Below, in pieces: positions 20,114-29,011 of a DNA stretch of 64,000 nucleotides. The notes below the pieces were generated by a model that saw nothing but the letters and a program-made list of their open reading frames with translations, was not told the origin of the DNA and made no database searches. Origin of the DNA: Microbacterium murale (GTDB lineage: Bacteria; Actinomycetota; Actinomycetes; Actinomycetales; Microbacteriaceae). Each line of letters starts with the position of its first letter. The stretch's first letter is position 1. The position numbers were made by a program, and so were the translations under genes. Location: assembly GCF_014635185.1 (NCBI RefSeq), contig NZ_BMCM01000004.1, positions 1-64,000 on the forward strand, in the 5' to 3' direction.

Positions 20114-20535
20114 GGCATGGGCCGCTCGGGCGCGCGGGAGCCGTCATTCGGCAGGTGCGGCAACTGCTCACCACCGGCACGGATGCAGAGCCAGCGCAGC
20201 TGCTCGGCGCTGTCCGGGCGTGCACGCCAGGTGCGCCAGACGCTCTGTCCGACCCTGACCACCGTGCCTGGGCCGACGTCGACGAGGTCGTCGTCCAGTC
20301 CCATCTGTCCGCTGCCTGCGAGGAAGACGTAGAGCTCCTCGACGTGGCTGTGCGTGTGCCAGTAGCCGGCCTCTTCGCCCGGCTCAAGCGCATTCGCGGT
20401 CATGCCGATGTACTGCATCGTCAGTTCATGGTCGACAACCCGCCGACCGTCACGGGAACGGGCCTCGTCGAAGCCACCGAAGTGGTCGCGCCACTCGTCC
20501 GGTGCACCGATCTGCGTCACCTGATAGTCACTCAT
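20098..20535 (-). CDS. Cupin domain protein
   Basis: A 145-residue single-domain cupin. The first metal-binding motif is visible in YWHTHSHVEELYVFLAGSG (H-x-H and E), followed by DVGPGTVVRVGQ as the second motif region. Cupins of this type are small-molecule isomerases, dioxygenases or sugar-binding proteins, and no further assignment is possible. The ATG at 20535 is chosen because GGAGAG is 9 bases upstream. That ribosome site lies in the 3' arm of a 9-bp hairpin (20545-20566). It is followed by an overlapping DUF402 gene. Confidence 0.85.
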   Translation of the reverse strand: MSDYQVTQIGAPDEWRDHFGGFDEARSRDGRRVVDHELTMQYIGMTANALEPGEEAGYWHTHSHVEELYVFLAGSGQMGLDDDLVDVGPGTVVRVGQSVWRTWRARPDSAEQLRWLCIRAGGEQLPHLPNDGSRAPERPMPWPAS

Positions 20536-20544
20536 GCGTTCATT

Positions 20545-20602
20545 CTCTCCGGTACTCACCGGAGAGCAGAACGCCGGCATCCACGAATGGACACCGGCGT
20601 TC
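20545..20602 (-). other. Two hairpins between pheT and the cupin gene
   Basis: GAACGCCGG (20569-20577) pairs with CCGGCGTTC (20594-20602), just after the pheT stop. CTCTCCGGT (20545-20553) pairs with ACCGGAGAG (20558-20566), just before the cupin start. Neither is followed by a T-run on the minus strand, so they are not classic terminators. The second stem contains the cupin ribosome-binding sequence. Confidence 0.55.
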
Positions 20603-20615
20603 GGCAAGAACAGCG

Positions 20616-23111
20616 CTACTCGCGCAGCGTCGCACCGAATCGCTCAGTCGCCACTGCTACACCGGCGAGCTTCGCCTCGGTCGCCTCAGCCGCAGTCAGA
20701 GTGCGATCATCAGCGCGGAAACGCAACGCGAACGTCAGGCTCTTCGAACCGTCTGCCACGCCCTCGCCACGGTAGTCGTCGACGAGTCGCAGTGATTCCA
20801 GCAGTTCACCGGCGCCTTCGATGATGGCAGCACGAAGCTCGCCTGCCGTCACCGACTCGGGAACGACCAGCGACACATCCTGCGTCGCGGCCGGATACGT
20901 CGACAGCGATGCGGCGACGACGCGGTTTCCCGCCAGCGACAGAATGGCGTCGAGATCGAGCTCAAGCGCCACGGCGCGACCGGGCAGATCGGCGTCCGCG
21001 GCGACGTCCGGGTGCAGTTCACCGACGTACCCCACTTCGGCGCCGTCGACGCTCAGCACACCTGTGCGTCCGGGATGCAGAGCTGCACGCTGCCCCTGCA
21101 CCACGTCGATCTCGACTCCGGATGCCACGGCGATCACGCGTACAGCATCCAGAGCATCCGCGAGTCCGACGGCCTCCGCCGCGCGCCCCGGCTGGCGGGC
21201 GACGACGTTGCCGGTGAAGAGCGCGGCGACATGGCGGTACTGGGGCGGGATCGACGCGTTCAGCTCCGCGAGCTTCTCGTCCGAGGGCCGCTGGCCGAGC
21301 GGCGGCACCTCATCCGTTCCGTAGACGACGCCCGGTTCCGGCAAGAACACGACGCCGGTCTCGAAGATCGCGAGGTCGGTGAGTCCACGCGCGATGTTGC
21401 GGTGCGCGATCTGCAGCAGACCGGGGATCAGCGAACGGCGCAGGAACGGCGCCTGTCCGTCGAGCGGATTCGCGAGCTTGATACTCGGAAGGTGCTCCCC
21501 CGACTCCGAGCCGTGCAGATCGTTGTGCGCCTCGGTGGTGAAGGGGAAGGCCGGTGTCTCAACGAGTCCGGCAGCGGCCAGCGCGTTCGCGACGCGACGA
21601 CGACCCTGCTGCAGCGCGGTGAGCCCGCGTCCGGAGGGCGGCGTCGGCAGCTCCGACGGGATGCGGTCCAGCCCGTGAATACGGGCGACCTCCTCCGCCA
21701 GCGTCCACTTGTCGGTGAGATCGGGACGCCAGCTCGGCGGGATGACCTGCCAGCCGTCAGAGGTCTCGGTGGCCTCCGCGCCGATCGTCTCCAGCGCGTC
21801 GACGATCTCCTCGTCGGTGTAGTCGACGCCGATCAGACCGGGAACGAACTCGGCGGGCAGTTCGATACCGGCGATCTCCACGTCGGAGAACAGTGCCCCG
21901 CCGACCTCGTCGATCCGACCGCCGGCGAGCTCGACCATGAGGTCGGCCACACGACGCGCGGCGACGAACGGCACCAGCGGATCGACACCGCGCTCGAAGC
22001 GCTTGGACGCCTCGCTGGGCAGCTTGTGCCGTCGCGCGCTGCGCGCGATCGAGATCGGATCGAAGATCGCAGCCTCGATGAGCACGTTGTGCGTCTGATC
22101 GCCCATCTCGGTCGTGCCGCCACCCATGACGCCGGCAAGGCCGATCGGGCCCGAGTCGTCGGTGATGAGGAGATCTTCGACGTGGAGTGTGCGCTCCTGG
22201 CCATCGAGCGTCTTCATCGTCTCGCCGTGCTGCGCACGGCGGACCGTGATGCCGCCGGACAGCTTGTCGAGGTCGTACCCGTGGATCGGGTTTCCGAGTT
22301 CGAGCATCACGTAATTGGTGATGTCGATCAGCACACCGAGCGAACGGATGCCGGCGAGCGAGAGTCGTGCGACCATCCACGGCGGCGTCGGCCGGGAGGG
22401 GTCGACATCGCGCACGACGCGCACGACGAACTCCTGCACAGCGGCGTTCTCACGAAGCGGCGCAGCATCGACGGCGATCGCGAACCCGGTGCCCGGCTCC
22501 ACCTCGGACCACTCGTGCTCGGCAGGGTCGCGGAAGTCCGCGCCGGTCGCGTGCGCGTACTCGCGGGCGACGCCACGGATCGAGAAGGCGTAGCCGCGGT
22601 CAGGAGTGACGTTGATCTCGACGGCGACGTCGTCCAGACCGAGGAGTGAGATCGCGTCGGTCCCGACGGGCGCGTCGATGCCGAGCGAGGAGAGGATCAG
22701 GATGCCGTCGTGCTCATCCCCCAGTCCGAGCTCGCGCGCCGACGCGATCATGCCGTCCGAGACATGACCGTAGGTCTTGCGCGCTGCGATCGGGAACGGA
22801 CCGGGCAGCACAGCGCCGGGCAGGGTCACGACGACCTTGTCGCCGACGGCGAAGTTGCTCGCGCCGCAGACGATGCCACGAGGCTCGGCCTCGCCGACAT
22901 CCACCTGGCACCAGCGGATCGTCTTGCCGTTGGACTGCGGCTCTGCGTCGAATGACAGCACCTGCCCGACGACGACAGGACCGGAGATCTCGAAGCGGTG
23001 GATCTCCTCCTCTTCGAACCCGACGGTCACCAACGACTCGAGAACGTCCTCTGCCGTGGCATCCGGCGCCACATCGACATACTCACGCAACCACGAAAGC
23101 GGGACGCGCAT
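20616..23111 (-). CDS. pheT: Phenylalanyl-tRNA synthetase beta subunit
   Basis: The beta chain of the alpha2-beta2 enzyme charging tRNA-Phe, 831 residues. It begins MRVPLSWLREYVDV. An EMAPII-like tRNA-binding domain follows (about 40-150), then the B3/B4 editing domain (around 215-380, with GNPIHGYDLDKL), the B5 domain, a catalytic-like core, and a C-terminal anticodon-binding ferredoxin-like (FDX-ACB) domain ending DDRTLTAAEA. The ATG overlaps the pheS stop by one base (TGATG). Domain order and length match bacterial PheT. Confidence 0.97.
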   Translation of the reverse strand: MRVPLSWLREYVDVAPDATAEDVLESLVTVGFEEEEIHRFEISGPVVVGQVLSFDAEPQSNGKTIRWCQVDVGEAEPRGIVCGASNFAVGDKVVVTLPGAVLPGPFPIAARKTYGHVSDGMIASARELGLGDEHDGILILSSLGIDAPVGTDAISLLGLDDVAVEINVTPDRGYAFSIRGVAREYAHATGADFRDPAEHEWSEVEPGTGFAIAVDAAPLRENAAVQEFVVRVVRDVDPSRPTPPWMVARLSLAGIRSLGVLIDITNYVMLELGNPIHGYDLDKLSGGITVRRAQHGETMKTLDGQERTLHVEDLLITDDSGPIGLAGVMGGGTTEMGDQTHNVLIEAAIFDPISIARSARRHKLPSEASKRFERGVDPLVPFVAARRVADLMVELAGGRIDEVGGALFSDVEIAGIELPAEFVPGLIGVDYTDEEIVDALETIGAEATETSDGWQVIPPSWRPDLTDKWTLAEEVARIHGLDRIPSELPTPPSGRGLTALQQGRRRVANALAAAGLVETPAFPFTTEAHNDLHGSESGEHLPSIKLANPLDGQAPFLRRSLIPGLLQIAHRNIARGLTDLAIFETGVVFLPEPGVVYGTDEVPPLGQRPSDEKLAELNASIPPQYRHVAALFTGNVVARQPGRAAEAVGLADALDAVRVIAVASGVEIDVVQGQRAALHPGRTGVLSVDGAEVGYVGELHPDVAADADLPGRAVALELDLDAILSLAGNRVVAASLSTYPAATQDVSLVVPESVTAGELRAAIIEGAGELLESLRLVDDYRGEGVADGSKSLTFALRFRADDRTLTAAEATEAKLAGVAVATERFGATLRE

Positions 23112-24151
23112 CACACCACCATCCCGAACTGCTCGCTGAAGCGCACATCGCCCTCGGCCATGTCGCGCATGTCCTGCACATCGCTGCGGAACATCAGCCC
23201 GCGCTCGATTCCCATCCCGAAGGCGAAGCCGCTGTACACGTCGGGATCGATGCCCGCCGCGCGCAGTACGTTCGGGTTGACCATGCCGCACCCGCCCCAC
23301 TCGATCCAGCGCGCGCCGCCCTTGAAGGTCGGGTGCCACAGGTCGAGCTCGGCGGACGGCTCGGTGAACGGGAAGAAGTTGGTGCGGAAGCGGGTCTTGG
23401 CCTCGGAGCCGAAGAGCTGCTTGGCGACGTGGTCGAGTGTGCCCTTGAGGTGCGCCATCGAGATGTCCTTGTCCACGACGAGGCCCTCGAACTGGGTGAA
23501 CACCGGCAGGTGCGTCGCGTCGAACTCGTCGGTGCGGTACACGCGTCCAGGGCACAGCACGTAGATCGGCACGTCGCGGTCGAGCATCGATCGCACCTGC
23601 ACCGGACTCGTGTGCGTGCGCATGACCAGGTGGCGATCGACGGGATCGACGAAGAACGTGTCCTGCATCTGACGCGCTGGGTGGTCGACGTCGAAGTTCA
23701 GCGCGTCGAAGTTGAACCACTCGTGCTCGAGTTCAGGGCCCTCCGCGATCTCCCAGCCCATGCCGACGAAGATGTCGGAGACGTCGTCCTGGAGCTGCGA
23801 GAGCGGATGCCGTGCGCCGACGCGCGTACGCGACGAGACGGCGGTGATGTCGACCCGCTCGGCCTCGAGTCGCGCTGCGGTCTCGGCCTCGGCGAGTTCG
23901 GCCTCGCGGGCGGCGAGTGCCTTGGTGACCTGGCCGCGTCCCTGGCCGACGAGCTTGCCGAAGGTGGCCTTGTGCTCGGGTGCGACCTGGCGCATCGATG
24001 CGTTCAGGACCGCCAGCGGCGACCCCTCGGCGACGTGCGCGGCTCGCGCGGCTTTCAGCTGTGCGGTATCGGCAGCGGCACCGATCGCCTCGAGCGCTGC
24101 GGCGACGGCGGATTCCACCGCCTCGGGCGTGATTTCAGGAGCATCAGACAC
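23111..24151 (-). CDS. pheS: Phenylalanyl-tRNA synthetase alpha subunit
   Basis: The catalytic alpha chain, 346 residues. After an N-terminal coiled coil (~1-95) come the class II motifs: HPLSQLQDDVSDIF, the motif-2 stretch CPGRVYRTDEFDATH, and motif 3 near the C-terminus in GFAFGMGIERGLM. It starts at GTG 24151. TAGACT (24165-24160) ends 8 nt upstream, so the pheST mRNA has little or no leader. That argues against the attenuator control seen in enteric bacteria. Confidence 0.97.
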   Translation of the reverse strand: MSDAPEITPEAVESAVAAALEAIGAAADTAQLKAARAAHVAEGSPLAVLNASMRQVAPEHKATFGKLVGQGRGQVTKALAAREAELAEAETAARLEAERVDITAVSSRTRVGARHPLSQLQDDVSDIFVGMGWEIAEGPELEHEWFNFDALNFDVDHPARQMQDTFFVDPVDRHLVMRTHTSPVQVRSMLDRDVPIYVLCPGRVYRTDEFDATHLPVFTQFEGLVVDKDISMAHLKGTLDHVAKQLFGSEAKTRFRTNFFPFTEPSAELDLWHPTFKGGARWIEWGGCGMVNPNVLRAAGIDPDVYSGFAFGMGIERGLMFRSDVQDMRDMAEGDVRFSEQFGMVV

Positions 24152-24193
24152 GAGACATGAGTCTACCGGCGTGCAGTCTGCGCGTCGTACGGC

Positions 24194-25099
24194 TCAATGC
24201 GGCAGATCCGTTTGCCGTGGGGGCCTCTGTGCGGCAATAAGCTCGGTGTCTGTGCCTTCGTGCATCACGGCGGCGTTGTCGGCGGCGAGCGCCTTCAGCT
24301 TCGGCGAACGGCGGGTCTTGATCTCTGCCCACTTCGCGATACCGGAGAGGATCAGACACATCACGATGTAGATGCCACCGATGACCAGCGCCGCCTGCAG
24401 GGCGGGACGCCCCTGCTGTGAGCTGAGGAGCTTGGCGTAGTACAGCAGCTCCTGGTAGGTGATGATGAACCCGAGCGCGGTGTCCTTCATCGTCACCACG
24501 AGCTGCGCGATGATGACGGGAAGCATGGCACGGACGGCCTGTGGCAGCAGAATCAACGCCATCACGCCGCTCTTTCGCAGGCCGATCGCGTAGCCGGCCT
24601 CCCCCTGACCGCGTGGCAGGGACTCGATACCGGCGCGCAGCGCCTCGGCGAGCACGGAGCCGTTGTACACCATCAGCGCGATCACCACGGCCCAGAACGG
24701 ATCCACCTTGATCCCGAGCGTCGGGAGACCGTAATAGAGGATCATCATCATCACGAGCACCGGCACAGCTCGGAACAACTCTGTTATCACGGTGACGGGG
24801 ACACGCACCCACGCATGGTCGGACAGGCGTCCGATGGCGAGCACGAACGCGAGCGCGAGGCTCAGCACGGCTGCCAGCGCGAAGGCGCGCAGGGTGTTCA
24901 GCAGCATCTCGCCGATCGTCGTCCACACCAGGGAGTAGGTGAACACGTTCCACTTCGCCGGGCTGAACTGGTTTGTCAGTGAAAGGCGCCAGACGAGGAA
25001 CGCGATCACGGCGACAACCAAAACGACCGTAGCGATCGCGAGGGTCATGTTGCGACGACGGGCGCGGGGGCCCGGGACGTCGAAGAGGACAGACGTCAT
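24194..25099 (-). CDS. gluD: Amino-acid ABC transporter permease (GluD type)
   Basis: A 301-residue inner-membrane permease of the polar amino-acid (HisMQ/GluCD) family. About five to six membrane segments are visible, with the EAA-loop motif EALRAGIESLPRGQGEAGYAIGL (read in pieces) near residue 165-190. The longer C-terminal tail (KTRRSPKLKALAADN onward) is cytoplasmic. Its ATG overlaps the gluC stop by 4 nt, which decides the start at 25099 over 25114. It is the last gene of gluA-B-C-D, and pheS lies 42 bp downstream. Confidence 0.93.
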   Translation of the reverse strand: MTSVLFDVPGPRARRRNMTLAIATVVLVVAVIAFLVWRLSLTNQFSPAKWNVFTYSLVWTTIGEMLLNTLRAFALAAVLSLALAFVLAIGRLSDHAWVRVPVTVITELFRAVPVLVMMMILYYGLPTLGIKVDPFWAVVIALMVYNGSVLAEALRAGIESLPRGQGEAGYAIGLRKSGVMALILLPQAVRAMLPVIIAQLVVTMKDTALGFIITYQELLYYAKLLSSQQGRPALQAALVIGGIYIVMCLILSGIAKWAEIKTRRSPKLKALAADNAAVMHEGTDTELIAAQRPPRQTDLPH

Positions 25100-25752
25100 C
25101 GTGCGATCCTCCACCGGTTCTCGAGAGTTCGCTGCAGCCAGGTCAGCAGCATGACCAGAGCGACGAAGATGGCGGCGACCCAGAGCAGGACCTCCATGGG
25201 GCTGCCGGGGCGCGTGTGCGAATTGGAGATCGTGGACTGCAATTGTGGAAGGACTGCGATCGAGAAGCCGGCAGCGACCGTTGTGTTCTTCAGCAACGCG
25301 ATGAAGACGCTCATCATCGGGGGCACAACGGATCGGAAGGCCTGCGGCAACACGATCTGCGTCATCACCTGACCGAAAGGCAACCCGATCGCGCGCGCCG
25401 CCTCGGCCTGACCGACAGGCACGGTGTTGATTCCGGCGCGCAGGGTCTCGGCGACATACGTCGCGGTGTACACGCCGATCGCGAGAATGCCGAGCACGGT
25501 ATTCGACAACGTCGGCAGCGCGAGCGCGCTATAGCCGAAGACGAAGAAGAAGAAGACCAGTGTGAGCGGGGTGTTCCGCACGAGCGTGACGTATGCCGTG
25601 CCGACAGCGCGAGCGATCGGCACAGGCGACACACGCATGGCGCCGACGATGATGCCAAGCACGAGCGCAATGATCCCGCCGAAGAAGAACACCAGCAGGG
25701 TGTAGCTGATGCCTTCTCCCCATAGGTCGAGGTTGCCGAAGATGGCGTCCAC
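25096..25752 (-). CDS. gluC: Amino-acid ABC transporter permease (GluC type)
   Basis: A 218-residue permease with about five membrane helices and the EAA loop ETLRAGINTVPVGQAEAARAI. It pairs with GluD to form the channel of a glutamate-type importer. I choose GTG 25752 because AGGGAGGG lies directly upstream at good spacing. A longer version would add a charged stretch with no counterpart in the family. It follows the binding-protein gene by 63 bp. Confidence 0.93.
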   Translation of the reverse strand: MDAIFGNLDLWGEGISYTLLVFFFGGIIALVLGIIVGAMRVSPVPIARAVGTAYVTLVRNTPLTLVFFFFVFGYSALALPTLSNTVLGILAIGVYTATYVAETLRAGINTVPVGQAEAARAIGLPFGQVMTQIVLPQAFRSVVPPMMSVFIALLKNTTVAAGFSIAVLPQLQSTISNSHTRPGSPMEVLLWVAAIFVALVMLLTWLQRTLENRWRIAR

Positions 25753-25815
25753 GGACCCTCCCTCTCTGAAGTGGCGGCGGGGAACGCGCTCACACGCGTT
25801 CCCCACCGATCCGAA

Positions 25816-26733
25816 TTACCCGACCGGGTCGACCGCCGGCTGTTCGACCTCGATGCCAGACTGCCCGAGCGTCGCGTCGAAGATTGCCTGCCACGTGTCG
25901 CCGCCGTCGGTGAACAGCGTGTTGATGTGCTCCACCAGCGCGGTGTCACCCTTCGGGATGCCCACGCCGTAGCGCTCTTCCGTGAACAGGCCGTCGAGCA
26001 CCTTCAGGTTGTCGGGGTCCTGCGCCGCGTAGCCGATGAGGATCGCCGCATCGGTGGTGACCGCGTCGACCTTGCCGTTGAGCAGGTCATCGACGCACTG
26101 GGAGTAGATGTCGTACTCCTCCGTGTTGATCTCGGGGTAGTTCTCCTTGATGTTCGAGATCGGTGTGGATCCCGTTGCCGAGCAGACCGTCATGCCGTTG
26201 AAGTCGGAGACGTCGTTCACTTCGGTCATCTCGCTGTCAGCGGAGACCAGGAAGCCCTGGCCGGTCACGAAGTACGGTCCGGCGAACTCGATCTGCTCCT
26301 TGCGGGAATCGGTGATCGAGTAGGTGCCGACGTAGTAGTCGATGTCGCCGTTCACGAGCGCCTGCTCACGGTTGGCAGATGCGATCGGTTCGTACGTGAT
26401 GTCGCTCTCCTCGAAACCGAGCGATGCCGCGATCCAGCGTGAGATCTCGATGTCGAAACCGCTGCGTTCGCCGGTCGTCACGTCGAGGTAGCCGAGGTTC
26501 GGCTGGTCTTCCTTGACGCCGATGATGGGACCGCCGCGTTCCACCATCGCGTCGTATGTGGGGCTGCCTTCGAGCGTGACGCCCTCAGCGACCTCGAACA
26601 GTGGTGTGTCGCTGTCTTCTCCACCGCCGGTGTCACCACCGGGACTCGTGGGACTGCCGCTGTTGCAGGCGGTCAGGGCGAGCAGCGCAACCGCCGCGAT
26701 CCCGATCCCTGCCAGTGTCCGTGTGCGTCGCAT
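25816..26733 (-). CDS. gluB: Glutamate/polar amino-acid-binding lipoprotein
   Basis: A 305-residue extracellular solute-binding protein of family 3. It has a lipoprotein signal peptide (charged MRRTRTLAG, hydrophobic core, lipobox LTAC with Cys23) and a Ser/Gly/Asp linker. The mature domain has the amino-acid-pocket segment RSGFDIEISRWIAASLGFE and the second-lobe VVTTDA-like AVTTDAAIL. AAGGAGA precedes the ATG. It delivers substrate to GluCD. Glutamate is the likely ligand from the gluABCD order, but aspartate or glutamine is possible. Confidence 0.93.
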   Translation of the reverse strand: MRRTRTLAGIGIAAVALLALTACNSGSPTSPGGDTGGGEDSDTPLFEVAEGVTLEGSPTYDAMVERGGPIIGVKEDQPNLGYLDVTTGERSGFDIEISRWIAASLGFEESDITYEPIASANREQALVNGDIDYYVGTYSITDSRKEQIEFAGPYFVTGQGFLVSADSEMTEVNDVSDFNGMTVCSATGSTPISNIKENYPEINTEEYDIYSQCVDDLLNGKVDAVTTDAAILIGYAAQDPDNLKVLDGLFTEERYGVGIPKGDTALVEHINTLFTDGGDTWQAIFDATLGQSGIEVEQPAVDPVG

Positions 26734-26768
26734 TTTCGTCTCCTTGTGTGCTGTGTGTACAGAAAAGG

Positions 26769-27518
26769 TCAGTGTGTGAGGAGCTTCGAGAGGAAGTCCT
26801 TGGCGCGATCGCTCTTCGGCTTCGTGAAGAACTCCTCCGGAGTCGCCTCTTCGACGATCTTCCCGTCCGCCATGAAGACGACACGGTTCGCCGCCTTGCG
26901 CGCGAAGCCCATCTCATGGGTGACGACGATCATCGTCATGCCGTCCTTCGCCAGGCCGACCATGACGTCGAGCACCTCGTTGATCATCTCGGGATCCAGG
27001 GCGCTGGTCGGCTCGTCGAAGAGCATCACCTTCGGACGCATCGCGAGCGCACGCGCGATCGCGACGCGCTGTTGCTGGCCTCCGGAGAGCTGGGCGGGAA
27101 GCTTCGACGCCTGCTGCGCGACGCCGACGCGTTCGAGAAGGGCCATGCCCTCCTTGTCGGCGTCCGCCTTCTTGAGTCCGCGGACCTTGATCGGCCCGAG
27201 CGTCACGTTCTCGAGGATCGTCAGATGGGCGAAGAGATTGAAGGATTGGAACACCATGCCCACGTCGGCCCGGAGCTTCGCCAGCCCCTTGCCCTCGGCG
27301 GGAAGCGGCTCGCCATCGATCGAGATCTTGCCGCTCGTGATCGTCTCCAGACGATTGATCGTGCGGCACAGCGTCGATTTGCCGGACCCTGACGGCCCGA
27401 TCACCACGACCACCTCGCCCTTGTTCACGGTGAGGTCGATATCGGTCAGCGCCTGGAAGTCGCCGTAGTGCTTCTGAACGTTCTCCACCACGACGAGGGG
27501 TGCACCAGTCTCGGTCAT
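26769..27518 (-). CDS. gluA: Amino-acid ABC transporter ATP-binding protein (GluA type)
   Basis: A 249-residue ATPase powering the gluBCD importer. It has Walker [10 protein letters not shown] (about 40-48), the Q-loop, the signature [15 protein letters not shown], and Walker [15 protein letters not shown] followed by the H-loop VVTHEM. It is the first gene of the operon. A weak TAGTGT hexamer ends 6 nt before the ATG. GlnR-like repeats lie 53-79 bp upstream, so nitrogen control is plausible. Confidence 0.95.
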   Translation of the reverse strand: MTETGAPLVVVENVQKHYGDFQALTDIDLTVNKGEVVVVIGPSGSGKSTLCRTINRLETITSGKISIDGEPLPAEGKGLAKLRADVGMVFQSFNLFAHLTILENVTLGPIKVRGLKKADADKEGMALLERVGVAQQASKLPAQLSGGQQQRVAIARALAMRPKVMLFDEPTSALDPEMINEVLDVMVGLAKDGMTMIVVTHEMGFARKAANRVVFMADGKIVEEATPEEFFTKPKSDRAKDFLSKLLTH

Positions 27519-27570
27519 GTCCCCACACTAGTGAGTGCATGAGCACGGGAACCAGCATCCGCGTCGGCGG

Positions 27571-27597
27571 GTTATCGAGTTGTAACCGACCGGTAAC
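27571..27597. promoter_or_regulatory. GlnR-like nitrogen-control repeats upstream of gluA
   Basis: Three related pentamers, GTTAT (27571-27575), GTAAC (27582-27586) and GTAAC (27593-27597), each separated by exactly 6 bp, give an 11-bp phase. The actinobacterial GlnR box is GTnAC-n6-GaAAC, so the last two fit closely. The site is 53-79 bp before gluA. Confidence 0.5.
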
Positions 27598-27621
27598 AGG
27601 TGAAGCGAGTGGATTCGAGGA

Positions 27622-28434
27622 TCAGCGGCCGTCTGCTGCGCGCTGTGTGAAGGCGCTTTCGTAGAGACACACGCTCGCAGCCGTGGCGAGATTCAACGAT
27701 TCGGCGCGACCGAAGATCGGGAGCTTGAGCACGTGATCCGCCAACGCGAGGGCTGATTCCTCGAGCCCCCATGCCTCGTTGCCGAACAGCCAGGCTGTGG
27801 GTTGCGCGAGAATACCGTCCGCTCGTGCCTGCAGCAGATCGTCGCCCTTCACGTCCGCGGCCAGCACAGTGACGCCTGCAGCGTGGGCGCGTTCGACCAC
27901 GTCCTCAAGGTCTCCGCCGACGGACATGGGCAGGTGGAACAGCGAGCCCGTCGTCGCGCGAACGACCTTGGGATTGTGAGGATCGACCGTGCGCCCCGTG
28001 AGGATCACGGCGTCGGCGCCGGCCGCATCCGCGGCACGGATGATGGTGCCGAGATTGCCGGGATCACGCACTTCCTCGCAGATCGCGATCAGGCGAGGGG
28101 ATGCTGCGAAGATGTCGCGCAGCGACGTCGGAGTCTGCCGCACCACGGCGACCAATCCCTGCGGCGTGACAGTGTCGGCCATGGCATTGAGCACGTACTC
28201 GGTGACATGCTCGACCTTGACGCCGTTCGCGGCACTCGCCGCGCGCAGATCCGGATGCTTCTCCCATCCGTTCGGTGTCGCGAACAGCTCGACGATCGCT
28301 TCCGGACGGTACGCGAGGGCCTCTCGAACGGCCTGCGGCCCCTCGAGGAGAAAGAGCCCCGTCTCGGTACGCGCGCTGCGCTTCGTCAGCTTCGCGACGG
28401 CTCGGACACGCGGGGACCGGGGATTCTCCAGCAC
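27622..28434 (-). CDS. TrmH/SpoU-family RNA 2'-O-methyltransferase
   Basis: A 270-residue SAM-dependent RNA methyltransferase of the SPOUT class. An N-terminal substrate-binding domain (LLEGPQAVREAL region) precedes the trefoil-knot domain. The family motifs are EEVRDPGNLGTIIRAADAAG (motif 1), AWLFGNEAWGLE (motif 2) and LPIFGRAESLNLATAASVCLYE (motif 3, read in pieces). The target base in rRNA or tRNA is not evident. GTG 28434 is chosen because LENPRSPRV is the usual N-terminus and TAGACT (28447-28442) ends 7 nt upstream, implying a leaderless mRNA. Confidence 0.9.
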   Translation of the reverse strand: MLENPRSPRVRAVAKLTKRSARTETGLFLLEGPQAVREALAYRPEAIVELFATPNGWEKHPDLRAASAANGVKVEHVTEYVLNAMADTVTPQGLVAVVRQTPTSLRDIFAASPRLIAICEEVRDPGNLGTIIRAADAAGADAVILTGRTVDPHNPKVVRATTGSLFHLPMSVGGDLEDVVERAHAAGVTVLAADVKGDDLLQARADGILAQPTAWLFGNEAWGLEESALALADHVLKLPIFGRAESLNLATAASVCLYESAFTQRAADGR

Positions 28435-28520
28435 GATCCCCAGTCTAGAGACACCAGCGCCGCCCGCGCACACATCCAGGCGTCGAGCCTGCGCGCAGGT
28501 TCGCTTCGTACTGTGCTCAT

Positions 28521-28943
28521 GTGACCGATCGCACCAGACTCTCCCCCGCCGGACGCAGGGTTGCGCTCACGACAGCGGCGGTCATCGTGCTCGTCGCCGG
28601 GCTGCTGGTGCATCGATTCGGTTCGGGCGACGCCGGCGACATCGCAGGTGACGCCCTGTACGCCGTGTTCGTCTACCTGCTGTTCGCGATCCTGCTGGCG
28701 CGGAGTTCTCGCACGCTGCCCGCGGCACTCGCGATCATCTTCTGCACGGTCATCGAGTTCCTGCAGCTCACCGATCTGCCGCGCACCTGGGCGCTCGCAT
28801 TCCCGCCGTCTGCTCTCGTTCTCGGGTCGGGCTTCGCACAGCGCGATCTGCTCGTGTATCCGGCATCCGTTCTGCTCGCATTGATCGTCGACGTCGCTGC
28901 CTCCCGGGGCTCTCGCCGACGGAGGTCACTGCAAGAGCGCTGA
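28521..28943 (+). CDS. DUF2809 family membrane protein
   Basis: A 140-residue protein with four hydrophobic segments. The conserved core is GDALYAVFVYLLFAI followed by IFCTVIEFLQLTDLP, matching DUF2809, a family of small membrane proteins without known function. The last residues are basic (SRGSRRRRS). It starts at GTG, with TACTGT (28509-28514) ending 6 nt before, so it is probably leaderless. It stands alone, divergent from the methyltransferase gene, and ends at a strong hairpin. Confidence 0.85.
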   Translation: MTDRTRLSPAGRRVALTTAAVIVLVAGLLVHRFGSGDAGDIAGDALYAVFVYLLFAILLARSSRTLPAALAIIFCTVIEFLQLTDLPRTWALAFPPSALVLGSGFAQRDLLVYPASVLLALIVDVAASRGSRRRRSLQER

Positions 28944-28963
28944 CGTGTGCGGCACTGAACGAC

Positions 28964-29001
28964 GAAGACGGGCGCCTCCCCGAAAGGAAGCGCCCGTCTT
29001 C
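28964..29001. terminator. Bidirectional terminator-like hairpin
   Basis: GAAGACGGGCGC (28964-28975) pairs perfectly with GCGCCCGTCTTC (28990-29001), a 12-bp G+C-rich stem. It lies between the convergent DUF2809 and rplT genes and can serve both strands. T-rich tails are weak. Confidence 0.8.
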
Positions 29002-29011
29002 TGAAAGTTGC

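Noticed and set aside
24152-24193. Phenylalanine attenuator or leader peptide before pheST
   Set aside because: The likely -10 box TAGACT lies only 8 nt before the pheS start, leaving no room for a leader.
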